DNA from: Brettanomyces bruxellensis
Lineage: Eukaryota; Ascomycota; Pichiomycetes; Pichiales; Pichiaceae
Direction: 5' to 3'
DNA length: 64,000 nt
Assembly (NCBI RefSeq): GCF_011074885.1
Contig: NC_054685.1
Location: 310,001-374,000, forward strand
The translations under genes were made by a program, and so were the position numbers. Positions 27,406 to 38,228 of this stretch are shown here, one piece after another. The notes under the pieces are model-generated. The model saw only the letters and a program-made list of their open reading frames with translations. It had not been told where the DNA came from and did no database searches. How positions within the stretch are numbered: the first letter of the stretch is position 1; each line of letters begins with the position of its first letter.

Positions 27406-29142
27406 ATGAAACCTGCAGCGGACAAAGACCAAAAAGATGATATATTAACTCAGACGGATACTGAAAATACCTCCGATCTGGATATACATACTTCAATTAT
27501 AAGTAAGGTCGAGATATCTCATCCAGTGCGTATTTGCAAAATCATTGATGAGACTAAAAATCTTAAAATCTTCATTACGGGAGCGTCAAAATCAACAGAA
27601 GTTCATAGCAGATTGCAGCCATTCATTGTGTATTCGATCAAACTTGGACCTTTAATAGTAAAGCGTCGTTACAGTGAGTTTGAGAGTCTTCGGAGTTGCC
27701 TTGTGAAATGCTATCCTACAATGATAGTACCTCCAATACCCGAGAAGCAGTCTCTGGCATCGAATATTTCACAGACTACGAGTTCATCATTAGGAATAAT
27801 TGGACCTAACAATAGCGAAGAACTACTTAATCCTGATGCTGGTGGCGAAAATGATATCTTTCAAGGAAATGAACAAATAGTTACTAAGAACAGTGAAGAT
27901 AAGAAACATACAGTGGATGAAAATGAAAATAGGATATCTGTGGATGACGCCGACGGCATTGGTGCTGAGCAAGCTTCAAACCATTCGCCAAATACGTCTG
28001 TATTTCTTTCTGGTTTGCCACATCTTATCGAGTATCGGAAGAGAATGCTTGCGGTTTTTTTGAATCGATGCCTTGAGAACAAACAAATACGTGATTGCAA
28101 ATTCTTCCTTAACTTTTTGGACCCGGAGGTTAATTTCCACGATTACCTTGAAATAAAAGAAAATCATATTTTATTCAAGACATCTATATATCGACTATCG
28201 CCGTTTAATCCCCTGGAAAATTTAAGTAATCAACTTTATCTAACGCTTCCACTTCCATCGTCCGCTGATATAAGCAGGTTTATTGAGCTTGCGGATGAAG
28301 CCCAGTTCCAGCGTATTGTCAACTTTGAGAAAAAGTTTCAAAAGTATGAGGATTCATTAGACAAAATCGGAAAGGATAATAAGCGAATACTGAAGAACTT
28401 TGAAGCTTTATGTCCAGACTTAGCAGATCTTGGTTCTTTATACAACTCCCTCTCCATGATGCAGGATTCAAATTTCATGGATAATTTTGCCAAATTATAT
28501 GAAAGAGAGGTGATTTTCTTGAAGGCCATGGCTGGATCCATGAGTCTAAACTTTCTTGACAGGATAGTAGAATTGAAGCATTTTGCAAAGACCGTGAAAG
28601 AGTTAACGGAGTATAATCGGAAAAAATTCATTCAAGGAAAGATGGTTTCGCATCAGTTGAGTGATATTCAACAGAAATATAAAGTTTTTGAAATGCAGGA
28701 GGTCAAAATACAAAACATTGATGCTAAGGCAAGTGCAGCAATGGGCAAGAGTATCACGAACAATAAACAAATTGCTCTAGAGGCGCCTATAACCGATGCT
28801 GAGCTTCAGACGGCACTTTTTGCCAAATCTAAGAAGCCATTTTACGGAAAAATTCCCGGATTTAAGAAGATCGGCAGTGTTTTCAAGAAATATACCGACA
28901 CAAATCCTGATCAAACACGCAGAAATAAAATGTACAACTTAAAGCTTCGTTTATACCAATTACGGAGGCAGCATGAAATTATAGAGAATGAAATTGGCAA
29001 AATAAATAGGGAAGTGATAAAACAATTAGTATGGTTTCATAAATGGTTCAAGGTCGAACTTATTAAAGTGGTTGGCCAATATCATGAGAGTATGAATGAC
29101 TTTACTACAAGCAATATTGAGGCAATCCAGGAGGTGTTCTGA
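27406..29142 (+). CDS. PX-BAR sorting nexin of the Snx41/Atg20 group
   Basis: The protein is 578 aa from the first ATG, at 27406. A PX domain spans about residues 65-255. It contains IVKRRYSEFESLRSCLVKCYP, the phosphoinositide-binding arginine block, and IVPPIPEKQS, and is interrupted by a long acidic insertion (about 120-200), as in Snx41/Atg20. A helical BAR-like region fills the C-terminal half, with EFEKKFQKYE-like and KNFEALCPDLADLGSLYNSL segments. These proteins pair with Snx4 to recycle cargo such as Snc1 from endosomes and act in selective autophagy (Cvt pathway). I cannot decide between SNX41 and ATG20 from sequence alone. RCY1, another gene of Snc1 recycling, is also in the window but unlinked by operon logic. 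Confidence 0.85.
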   Translation: MKPAADKDQKDDILTQTDTENTSDLDIHTSIISKVEISHPVRICKIIDETKNLKIFITGASKSTEVHSRLQPFIVYSIKLGPLIVKRRYSEFESLRSCLVKCYPTMIVPPIPEKQSLASNISQTTSSSLGIIGPNNSEELLNPDAGGENDIFQGNEQIVTKNSEDKKHTVDENENRISVDDADGIGAEQASNHSPNTSVFLSGLPHLIEYRKRMLAVFLNRCLENKQIRDCKFFLNFLDPEVNFHDYLEIKENHILFKTSIYRLSPFNPLENLSNQLYLTLPLPSSADISRFIELADEAQFQRIVNFEKKFQKYEDSLDKIGKDNKRILKNFEALCPDLADLGSLYNSLSMMQDSNFMDNFAKLYEREVIFLKAMAGSMSLNFLDRIVELKHFAKTVKELTEYNRKKFIQGKMVSHQLSDIQQKYKVFEMQEVKIQNIDAKASAAMGKSITNNKQIALEAPITDAELQTALFAKSKKPFYGKIPGFKKIGSVFKKYTDTNPDQTRRNKMYNLKLRLYQLRRQHEIIENEIGKINREVIKQLVWFHKWFKVELIKVVGQYHESMNDFTTSNIEAIQEVF

Positions 29143-29993
29143 GATGTAACTACAATAATAAGGAAATTCAATTGGCTTTTTTTTATGGTGTATGAGCATT
29201 ACTTGTTAATTCTATTGGCGTTCATTTTGGGACGGTGGTTTTGAGTATATCTTTATAACAAATAATTTTGATATTATGCGGGGGAGGTTTAAGTGAAAAT
29301 ATGTAGCATTATCTGGCGTCTAAATTTTATGAGCGATAGGAAAAAGCTTTTAATCAATGATTTGGGCCTATTAAAGTAACAAAATAATTTAAACTCTGTC
29401 TATATTTTTGAGAATCAAATTTTTTTTTTTGTGGGGAATCCCACTACACTCGATGCTTAAGGTCAAGCATTAAAAGAGGTTGCAGAGAAAAAGGATAATA
29501 AAATGAATTACTTTTTTGTAAGCGTTATATTTGTATTGATAAGGACTAAAATTCACCAATACAATTGTACCCTTTTATAATTAAACCAAGAACGAATACT
29601 GTAAGGGAAACGGACTATGCGTCTGTTTAATATATTGTGAATTTCTTATCTCTTGCATGGAGGCAGAAATTGTAACCTCATTTGGAAACAAATGAATAGA
29701 ATATAAATTATATAAAATTACAACCTAAAGTGCCAGGCTAATAATAACCATTGTTCTAATTAAACTTGCACATTGTCGCCTTTTTTTTTTTTTTTTTTTT
29801 TTTTGTGATAGTGTAGTTATCTGGTAATGATTCAATTTGAATGCACACACTCAACAGATAAATGAGTTCTCTTCGTTTCGGAACTATTACATCCCGATAA
29901 CATCATCATAAAGTGTATTATTCAGATTGGTGGTCTACTTATTCTTTTGAAGTGTATTACCTCCTGTTTTATTTTAGTCCATTTACATTAAAG
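29143..29993. other. Intergenic region with 24-base poly(T) tract
   Basis: An 851-base gap. It contains a T9-type run near 29418 and an uninterrupted run of 24 T at 29781-29804, about 190 bases before the next ATG. Poly(dA:dT) tracts exclude nucleosomes and act as promoter elements in yeasts. No gene is seen. Confidence 0.5.
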
Positions 29994-31493
29994 ATGGCAA
30001 AGCATTCTAAGGACGTCAAGATTCATCAAAGTCCTAATTCTCAAAGGCAAGATTCATCACCCTCTATATCTGATTCATCAGATGGTGTAGGTCACTTCTC
30101 TGACTTAGACGATAACTCAGATGCTGGTATTCTTTCAAACAGTTCATCGTCTAATCCATCCCATTATGCTTCTTCCGAAACATTATCGACAACTGAGGAT
30201 TCATGGTCGGTTATAGTGGGTGATGAAGGAGTTTCAGACGCGGAACATGATCAAGAGGTTGGTACGCAGACTTTTGTTAATGGTGAAATTTCAGCCGTGA
30301 GTTCGAATGGTGATTTTCGTGGAGTTAAGCCATCGTCAGATGATCTTTTGGAAACTCCAAGAGGCTCAATACAGACGTTAAAAGGTGAAGGAGTTTCATC
30401 TTCTTCTGCTTATACTGAGAGAGCATTCATTGCTTCCATTGATCGCAACAAGATTGATGTGACTGAGTATACGTGTGCAACAGAACTGAAATTTGATTTG
30501 TGGGAATCTGTGAGAGAAAACTCCGAGTATTGTGTGAGCGAGTTTTTGAAGATGCTGATATATGTCAGGAAGTACTTGCAGGCACATCGGGCAATTTCAT
30601 TTTCTATGGCAATTTTTGCCATCATCTGTGTTATAGGAAGAGCAGTGTACATGTTTGATGATTACTTATGGAAAAATAGTATTTTAAACAAGTCTCTTCC
30701 TGTAAACTACATTGCTGATCACCCTAATTATAAGGCGCTTTATGAGAAGGTATGTGACAATACGCAGGAGAATTTACACAATGAGCTTACCCACTGCATT
30801 GCGGACTTTTTTTCTACTCATCCGCAGGCAAATAATTATCGTGAATGTTTTGACAGGTATGAACAAGGGTTGGGGCAAGATGCAGAGTTTTGTGGTTTTG
30901 ATGTGGATAAGCTACTAAGAAAGGAAATGTGGAAATATTACGGATCGTCTTTTCAGCAATCACGTGAGCTTTTCCAGATTGCAACCTCGAAACTTTTTAA
31001 GGGATTTGTTTCGTGGAGTGTAAGCAGTACACAAGCTCTGGGTAAAAAAACGGTTACATCATACACTAAGGTGCGGAATTTGATACAAAAGGATGGCACC
31101 GAAGAAGCTAGACATTTGTACAACCGATATTATGAACTTCAGATCCAGTTAATTAATAACTGGAGCAAGTTGTATAATGCTTCCAAAGCAAGAACTGTGA
31201 AGATATACAATGGCCGTATTGTTCCGATGATTAATGCAGGATTATCCGGTTGTGAAAGCATATACCTGAATCAATTGATACCATTAAATAAAACTTTTCG
31301 AAAGTTTTATGATCAAAAGATTGTGCCCACAGCTAGAGAATCGTATTCTAGGATAAAATCCTTCCCTTTCCGAAAGCATGCTGATGAACTTCATCAAGAA
31401 GTTTTGCGCCTGAACAAAACAATTGGCAGCTTTTTGAATAGGAAGGTGAAAGATATCGAGAAGGCAGTCAGCAATATATTAGCGACGGTATAA
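29994..31493 (+). CDS. Single-pass membrane protein with an Atg8-interacting-like motif
   Basis: The protein is 499 aa from the ATG at 29994. The N-terminal 190 residues are hydrophilic, Ser/Asp/Glu-rich and probably cytosolic. They contain TTEDSWSVIVGDEG, in which WSVI (71-74) with acidic flanks fits the W-x-x-L/I/V Atg8-interacting motif. One hydrophobic segment lies at about 200-219 (AISFSMAIFAIICVIGRAVY). The C-terminal 280 residues contain four or more cysteines (CDNTQENLHNELTHC, YRECFDRY, EFCGFD) and long amphipathic helices with basic faces, and would be luminal. This layout matches that of S. cerevisiae Atg39, the nuclear-envelope autophagy receptor: cytosolic AIM, one TM, luminal amphipathic helices. 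I cannot show homology, so the function is inference. In-frame non-ATG codons extend upstream and are ignored. Confidence 0.7.
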   Translation: MAKHSKDVKIHQSPNSQRQDSSPSISDSSDGVGHFSDLDDNSDAGILSNSSSSNPSHYASSETLSTTEDSWSVIVGDEGVSDAEHDQEVGTQTFVNGEISAVSSNGDFRGVKPSSDDLLETPRGSIQTLKGEGVSSSSAYTERAFIASIDRNKIDVTEYTCATELKFDLWESVRENSEYCVSEFLKMLIYVRKYLQAHRAISFSMAIFAIICVIGRAVYMFDDYLWKNSILNKSLPVNYIADHPNYKALYEKVCDNTQENLHNELTHCIADFFSTHPQANNYRECFDRYEQGLGQDAEFCGFDVDKLLRKEMWKYYGSSFQQSRELFQIATSKLFKGFVSWSVSSTQALGKKTVTSYTKVRNLIQKDGTEEARHLYNRYYELQIQLINNWSKLYNASKARTVKIYNGRIVPMINAGLSGCESIYLNQLIPLNKTFRKFYDQKIVPTARESYSRIKSFPFRKHADELHQEVLRLNKTIGSFLNRKVKDIEKAVSNILATV

Positions 31494-32479
31494 AAGGTAT
31501 TAAACATACGGCTTTTTCTTTTAATTGTTATTCAATTGTGCCTTAATATGTTTTCTCTAATGTTCGGATTTTATTTGGATGGTGTGGCAACCTTGTTGTC
31601 TTTTCTTTGAACTTTATTTTTTTTTTATTTTTTCTTTTATAGTGTTCCTCTTCGTTGGGTTTATGGATAGCCGCCAAATTTTAATTTTGGTGGATCCGCT
31701 TACTTATTTCAAGTGATCCTCTAAATATGTGGTACTTGGTATACGACATCGCATTATGTAGTAAGTTAAAGCCATTGTCGAAATGGAACATCAATAAGAT
31801 GATAGGACTGACAAAAAGATTTGTCATTAGGCAGTATATTCAAATTTTATAATGAATAAATAGCACCATCGCTTTTGTTCGAAACGTGTGAGTTTGAAGT
31901 GTATTCAAAAAGTATTTGGGAGACATGAATATTAGCGGAGATCTAATCTATATTGTTTTTGATCTTCTCAGCTACAATAGAATTAATTACACAATTTTAT
32001 TTTTGTTTCATATTTACTGCATATTTATAATAAACATTGTATTACCTTAAGAAATTATCAACAAGATCAGAAGATTGTAATGCTCATATACTGGAGTTTT
32101 CATAGGAAGTATTACTGTATTTGGAATAAATCCTTTGAACGTAACTTCTATTTTAAGGGAAGATACTTTTCTGTTGAATGCACCTAACCCCTATTAGAAG
32201 TGAAGGTATCTTTTTGTTATAAGTACATAACTATATATGCCTTATTATCTCAAATATCATTGAGTGTTTACGAATGAAAACAAAAATAATGAATCAGAGT
32301 GTACACAGATTACCGTTGAACCAAAACTGGAACTGCAAATCCCAAAATTATAAATCCGTACACCGTTCGAGTATTAGGCGTAAGAATCGTAAGAAAATAA
32401 ATCCCAGCATTTGATGTCTCAATGTATCTTCATAACTTCTTGATTACTACGGGTTCTCGTATACTATTTTATACTACAA
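31494..32479. other. Gene-free region between the membrane protein and COX19
   Basis: 986 bases, AT-rich. T-runs at about 31617-31640 may mark the 3' end of the upstream gene. I see no coding or structural RNA signal. Confidence 0.4.
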
Positions 32480-32767
32480 ATGTCATCAGCAGCAGGAGCT
32501 GGACTTGGGCCACTTAGAACAACCCCTCCTCAAAGAGGTTCGTTCCCATTAGATCATTTCGGAGACTGTACGGAACAGATGAAGAAGTACATGAAATGTC
32601 TTGAGCTTGTTCACAACGATAATGCACCAAACTGCCGTCTTCTTGCAAAGGAGTATCTTGATTGTCGAATGAAACACGATTTAATGGATAAAACTGAGTG
32701 GAAAAATCTTGGTTTGCCGGATGATCCACAAGAGTCCAAAGAGCAAACTGAACCGCATAAAGACTAG
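32480..32767 (+). CDS. COX19: Mitochondrial copper chaperone-like protein Cox19
   Basis: The protein is 95 aa. After [14 protein letters not shown] it has a twin CX9C coiled-coil-helix domain: [11 protein letters not shown] and [11 protein letters not shown]. This matches Cox19 (S. cerevisiae, 98 aa), including the [17 protein letters not shown] segment. Cox19 is imported into the intermembrane space by Mia40/Erv1 and partners Cox11 in supplying copper to cytochrome c oxidase. COX19 (YLL018C-A) and KNS1 (YLL019C) are adjacent in S. cerevisiae; here KNS1 is 3.2 kb away with a C2H2 gene between them. Confidence 0.96.
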   Translation: MSSAAGAGLGPLRTTPPQRGSFPLDHFGDCTEQMKKYMKCLELVHNDNAPNCRLLAKEYLDCRMKHDLMDKTEWKNLGLPDDPQESKEQTEPHKD

Positions 32768-33023
32768 GAGTGGCTTAATTGACAACACAAACACAAATTA
32801 GAAGGAAATACTATGAACAGATTACATGTATATAAACGCATACGCATCTTATTTATATGATCAAATAGAAATTGACTAAAAGATTGAGGTCAATCAGCAG
32901 ATTTGTAGGGGTCTGTTTGGCTTTCTTGAATACCATTCCTATCCTAATAAAATACATCATGAACTAAAAATACAGCAGTATTCATTTCGTTTCTAAGGCG
33001 GCATCTCTCATTTTTTTCAGCTA

Positions 33024-33842
33024 TTAATCTCCACGCTGGGCAATTTTATGCTCTAAATACTCTACCCGCTTCTCTAGACTTTCTATTATCTCTAGAACCT
33101 CCCTCTTATGCTCAAGCGAGATATACTTTTCAGTATTCCCTATAAGTCTCGCAACATATTCCTTGAGAGAGACGGGATTGGTGAAGTCTTCAGATTTATT
33201 GCTAACCACTAGTTTTCCGTCACCTTGAACATCAATTTTTCTTGCCGAACCAATAACATCATCAGCAACTTCTTTAGGCGTATCTGCTTTATGCATATCT
33301 GGAGTACTCGAGGTACTCGGATGAGAAGATATATGTCTGACGTTAGTTTTCACCGGAGTAGTTGGACTCTTAGTATAAAGTATTCGATGCTGTTTCTTGA
33401 ATTTTTGAAGTGAACAACCAGATTGGGACTTTTCATGACGAAGCAAGGCATCTCCTCTGGAGAAAGAACGACCACACTTTGAGCATACAAACGGTTTCTT
33501 ATGCAAATGCAGCTTTTGATGGCGGCGCATATCATGCTTTCTTCTAAACGCTCGCTCACATGTAGGACAGAAATAAGGCCTTAAATCTTTGTGAATCATC
33601 TCGTGTGAGATGAGGTTCTGCTTTCTTGTAAATCTTTTGTGACACTGCGAACATTCAAACTTCTTTTCATGCTTCGATGTATCCATGCTACTGTCTGATG
33701 ATACCACGGTACCATCATTAGTATGATCAAAGGATAAATTGGAGGTTGATACCGAAACTTCATTACCTTTAGAGCTTGAAGCTGCAACTGCAGTAGCGGC
33801 AGCCGCTACTGCTTGCGTATTTTGAACTGTTATGGTACTCAT
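33024..33842 (-). CDS. C2H2 zinc-finger transcription factor
   Basis: The protein is 272 aa from the ATG at 33842. The N-terminus has an Ala-rich stretch and a Ser/Asp-rich region. Three C2H2 fingers follow at about residues 62-84, 90-112 and 118-141. Finger 1 starts FECSQCHKRFTRKQNL, finger 2 contains CERAFRRKHDMRRHQ and finger 3 contains CGRSFSRGDALLRH. The third finger ends with an EKSQSGC-type C2HC variation, as in Crz1-like proteins. The C-terminal 60 residues form a predicted coiled coil (HKREVLEIIESLEKRVEYLEHKI), which suggests a dimer. The finger order and R/D contact residues recall Crz1 and other stress regulators; I do not assign an orthologue. It inserts between COX19 and KNS1, which are neighbours in S. 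cerevisiae. Confidence 0.85.
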   Translation of the reverse strand: MSTITVQNTQAVAAAATAVAASSSKGNEVSVSTSNLSFDHTNDGTVVSSDSSMDTSKHEKKFECSQCHKRFTRKQNLISHEMIHKDLRPYFCPTCERAFRRKHDMRRHQKLHLHKKPFVCSKCGRSFSRGDALLRHEKSQSGCSLQKFKKQHRILYTKSPTTPVKTNVRHISSHPSTSSTPDMHKADTPKEVADDVIGSARKIDVQGDGKLVVSNKSEDFTNPVSLKEYVARLIGNTEKYISLEHKREVLEIIESLEKRVEYLEHKIAQRGD

Positions 33843-35990
33843 CAAAAGGTATTGACACTGCGGGATATATCACTAGGTTAGAGAAAATATATTTTCAATA
33901 TAAGTTGGAGAACAACACAATTCACCGAATTGTTCACCACCAATTGCCACAAATAAACAGTACACACGCTTATCGTGGACACGTATGGTTGGAAGATGGA
34001 ATATGCAGCAAATTTATGTTACTGAACCCAAAGAAAATATGATGTTAACAACTTTTGTACATTGGGGTTGGAAAAGAGGAGTTCAAAAATCGGTGGCTGA
34101 GCTCAGGCGAGATATGGGAAACTGTGGCGGCGCAGAAAACTCAAAAGCAAAAAAAATGTTATTTTGATTTCCACTGAATACGTGAGCGAACAAATGAACG
34201 ACTACATAGTTGTGGTGTGCGGATGCTCAGACTGGAACGGAAAAAACTGAAACAATTTAATTAGCCGCCTCACATATTCCACCTACACCCTAAATCCAGA
34301 AAACATACTTATAAAACATGTTGGAACAAGGAACAAAGACGTATCACATAAAGCATCTGGATGAGGAATTTGGAATTTACTGCGTTGAAATTAAATGCCA
34401 TTCAATCCCAATTGGGAAAGATAAGTGGCTCAGCAATGGCTGATATCCGAACCAAACTAACGTGAAGATTTGCGTAGATAAATATATTCAGACCGGGGAG
34501 ACAATGCTACTACCACCATTCTTTAAATTCTTGTTCATGTACCTGCAGTATCTATCAAAAAATTGTAGATTCGGGAAATCAAGTACACACAGATCAGTTG
34601 CATTGAAAGAAGGAAAAAGGAAAACCTAGCATGTTAATCATCGGAGTGAAAAATTCGTATACCAACCAAATATACTTATTTTCTGGAAAAGCACGGGTCT
34701 AGGCTCTTGAAAATCGCAATTGCTTTCCTCTGCCTAATTAATTCTAATACCTGGCGCCACTCAAACTGCAGTACTAATAATGCACTATGTTTGAAAAAAA
34801 GTAACCGTTTGAAAACACTGCAGTCCCAGTATTCGTATCGGATGAATTTCACAGGCAGGATGTGATAAGTAAAGCAAAACAGGAAGAAATCTTCGGATAG
34901 GCATGTACAAGTTCGGTGATAATGATTGAGGATGAAGAGCCAGCACCAACAATGTTAAGCTATTGGGTAATTGGGCAAGGAAAGTACCGGGTAAAGGAAA
35001 TTTACGGTAGTCAGCCGTTTTAATTTAAAAATTTTTTTTCGCGATATTGAGAAAAAGCCGCTTATCCCGCATTTTAAAAAAGCAGAATGCTTAACGAACT
35101 CCACTTTTTGTTTGCCGCTGTATGAGAATTCATATCATAATATTTTTTTGTTCAACAAATTCCATTATTTACTTTTTGGCACCGCTCGTTCTCACATGGG
35201 GATCGTAATAAAAAACGCCCCGAATTAATTTTAAAGCTCAAATGAGATAGATATTCCCCCCGGCTTGCCTTGGGAACTAAGTTTAAATTAAATTACTTCC
35301 ACTGCAAGCATTCAACACATTTTTCATTACGAGCCTATTGATCTTCGGCAATGTGCCATATTTTTCATGAGCTTTCAATCACTCAAATTGTGGTTTCATC
35401 GTATTCTCTCTATGCTTGCTTATCTGGTATAAACAGTTGTTACAGCAACCTCTTTATGCTATTATACTCTATATCCTCCCCACCCTTCCGACCATCATAA
35501 AAAAAATAAAAAAAAAAAAATAAAAAGTGCTTAGTAAGAGTTTCGTGGTATTCCCCTCCCCAAGTCCGAGAGGTAATTTTCCTTATTCCTCCAATTTCAA
35601 TTTTTTTTTCCGCACACATTTCACCATTGCCTAATATTAGCAACAAAATCAAATTACCAGCGTTATTTCCATTTTTTTTTTTTGTGATGCTTTTCTCGCA
35701 CCGTAATAAATTAATACCGATACCCTCCATCTTCAACTATGTGCTCTTCCTACAACATCTTCCTTCACTATGATCATTCAAAACTTAAGCACATCATAAA
35801 TTCTATACTCAATCGCACCATAATATTGCAAAAATTTGTCTGGTTTCTGCTCTGCAGCCGTTTAAAACTGCATCGACAGTGCTACAATTTTTATAAGGGA
35901 CTTTTTTCACGCTTTACCTATTAGTGCAGATAATTACATCGGGCACGCCCTTTATTACGTTTAGCATAACTACACCACTAAGCTTTTAGG
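33843..35990. promoter_or_regulatory. 2.1-kb divergent gene-free region (C2H2 factor / KNS1)
   Basis: No frame here has recognisable content. The region has homopolymer-rich patches (about 35500-35525 and 35672-35682) and pyrimidine-rich sequence just before KNS1. Two regulator genes with a shared, unusually long upstream region suggests extensive regulation, or an unseen noncoding RNA or short gene. Confidence 0.4.
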
Positions 35991-38228
35991 ATGATGTCTG
36001 CAATCAAGTTGATGGATTTTGGCAACAAGCGCCGCAGGCTTGAATCTCAGCAGCAGGATGTCAATTTCCTAAATGGGACTTCCATGGCAATGCAGATCGC
36101 TGCAGACTCCATGTCTGATTCTTTTACAAGTGATGAGGGCACCAAGACAATTACACAGCCCGAGGTCATCGATCTCGATTCGGACTCGGACAATTATATT
36201 TTCAAGGATGAGGTTGATCAGCATCAACTGACACAAAACCAAAGGGCTTGTTTGCTAAATGGAGCAGGCCAATCTTCGGCAGGCGATGACAGCAATAGCA
36301 ACGGGAAAACAGGCTTTTCGTGGAAGGACGATGCATATATGAATAATCAGCAGACACAGTTTGGATATCAGGACGGACACAACTTGATTGATCTGACTGA
36401 GGCTAACCAGGATGATAATAACGAAGATGAAACCGAAGATCAGGCAATGAACAAGCTGTTGGATGTTGAAGAGGATGACGAGGGTGCATTTGGCAAGATG
36501 GATGACGTGTTTGGCTCAAAGGACAGCAACAGCGATCTTTTGCTTCATATTTCTGACAGCTCGCGGAACTTTTCGTCCGGTTCCACTGGTTCTAGTGAGA
36601 TGTGCATTAAGGAAAACCCAAACTCCCCGATTTCCTCCGCCTCCTCATACAATTTCCCGTCACCTTCGGGATCATCCTTACATTCTGCAAACGTCAAGTT
36701 GGACTCAATACGACCTGGATTTTTCACAAGTGAGGCTCGGCTTGGTGCCGTGCCGCAACTTCCGTACACCAAGCTCGAATACATAGCCCCTACAGACTAC
36801 ACATCGATCAGGGAGAAAATTGGGGATGTCCAGGCGGCAGTCATTCCATACTATTCACATTATTCACAAAGAAGCTCTCCATCAAGTACTTACCGGGAAA
36901 ATTTGAGCCATGGCAAGAGGCCTCACTTCTACAAAAAGTTGTCCAGGCCTCGCCGGCATGCGCCTTCGTCATCATCGGATGAGGAGTCTCCGTGTGACGA
37001 TAGCGATGGATACTATATCATCAGAAGAGGCTCAAATTTTGCCAACGGGCGTTTCCGGATACGGAAACTACTGGGCCAGGGAACTTTTGGAAAAGTGGTA
37101 AAGGCTTACGACAAGAAGTCGCATGCAGTTGTAGCGATCAAGATAATAAAGTCGATCTCGAAGTATCGCAGTGCTGCAAGGATCGAACTCCGTGTTCTTG
37201 CCATGCTAAAGAAGCATGATCCTAAGAATATCTACCAATGTATTCATTTACGAGAATGCTTTGATTACAGAGGCCACATATGCATTGTGACGGACATGCT
37301 TGGGCAGTCACTTTTCGATTTCATGGAGAACAACAAGTGCTTGCCGTTCCCAGGCTCCCACATCCAGGCTTTTGCAAAGCAAATCCTTCGCTCAGTCGCA
37401 TTCATGCACGATCTAAATTTAATACACACCGATCTGAAGCCGGAAAACATCTTACTTCAGAACGATTCGTTTGTTCGTCGTCCCTTCTGCCCTCCTTCGG
37501 TTGCAACTAAGGCTATCTCAAGGAAGGTGCTTAAAGACCCCAAGATTTTCACAATTGATTTCGGTGCTGCCATCTTTGACGATGAGTCACACGCTCGAGT
37601 GGTCTCAACACGCCATTACCGTGCTCCTGAAATTATTATGGACACTGGATGGTCATTTCCTTGTGATATATGGTCTGTTGGCTGTATTTTGGTGGAACTT
37701 GCGACTGGTGACACGCTTTTCAAAACGCACAACAATGTTCAGCACTTGGCAATGATGGAAAGAGTGGTAGGTGAGCCGATCGATCTTAGCCTGGTCAGAG
37801 ACTGTATCTATAACTATTACACTGCCAATGGCCAGAGAAGAGGCTACCATTCACATGATGAGGAGTGCATTGCCGATGCATTTTCAAAATCGACTGGCCG
37901 CCTAAGGTTCCCTATAGTGTCAACGTCTAAAAAGATCATGAACGAGGTGGATCAACTATCATGCATAGAGGACATTATTGGTGATAGTGTTGGCTTCAGA
38001 TTTAGCAGACGCATGTCGCTTAGTGATTCCTTGAAGCACTTTAATATTCCAAGAGCTAAGCAGCAAGAGTACACATTTTGGTTTTGGTTTGTTGATTTAA
38101 TAAGGAAGATGCTTATTTTCGATCCAGAGCGTAGAATCACTGCTGTCGAGGCACTGGATCACGAATGGTTTAATTACGGAATTCTCGATGATGGCTTGCT
38201 GTCATTGAATTCCGAAATTGCTAACTGA
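35991..38228 (+). CDS. KNS1: LAMMER (CLK-type) dual-specificity protein kinase
   Basis: The protein is 745 aa. A long Ser/Asp-rich N-terminal region precedes the kinase domain, which begins near residue 354. Seen there are LLGQGTFGKVVKAYD (glycine loop), VVAIKIIKS (lysine), HTDLKPENILL (catalytic Asp481), TIDFGAAIF (DFG at 523), STRHYRAPEIIM and the family signature QHLAMMERVVG, whose usual form is EHLAMMER. Kns1 in S. cerevisiae is 737 aa. It phosphorylates RNA polymerase III subunits downstream of TORC1 and acts in stress responses. The Leu of DLKPEN is encoded by CTG at 37434-37436, which shows that CTG means leucine here. The start has two adjacent ATGs; the first is taken. Confidence 0.96.
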   Translation: MMSAIKLMDFGNKRRRLESQQQDVNFLNGTSMAMQIAADSMSDSFTSDEGTKTITQPEVIDLDSDSDNYIFKDEVDQHQLTQNQRACLLNGAGQSSAGDDSNSNGKTGFSWKDDAYMNNQQTQFGYQDGHNLIDLTEANQDDNNEDETEDQAMNKLLDVEEDDEGAFGKMDDVFGSKDSNSDLLLHISDSSRNFSSGSTGSSEMCIKENPNSPISSASSYNFPSPSGSSLHSANVKLDSIRPGFFTSEARLGAVPQLPYTKLEYIAPTDYTSIREKIGDVQAAVIPYYSHYSQRSSPSSTYRENLSHGKRPHFYKKLSRPRRHAPSSSSDEESPCDDSDGYYIIRRGSNFANGRFRIRKLLGQGTFGKVVKAYDKKSHAVVAIKIIKSISKYRSAARIELRVLAMLKKHDPKNIYQCIHLRECFDYRGHICIVTDMLGQSLFDFMENNKCLPFPGSHIQAFAKQILRSVAFMHDLNLIHTDLKPENILLQNDSFVRRPFCPPSVATKAISRKVLKDPKIFTIDFGAAIFDDESHARVVSTRHYRAPEIIMDTGWSFPCDIWSVGCILVELATGDTLFKTHNNVQHLAMMERVVGEPIDLSLVRDCIYNYYTANGQRRGYHSHDEECIADAFSKSTGRLRFPIVSTSKKIMNEVDQLSCIEDIIGDSVGFRFSRRMSLSDSLKHFNIPRAKQQEYTFWFWFVDLIRKMLIFDPERRITAVEALDHEWFNYGILDDGLLSLNSEIAN

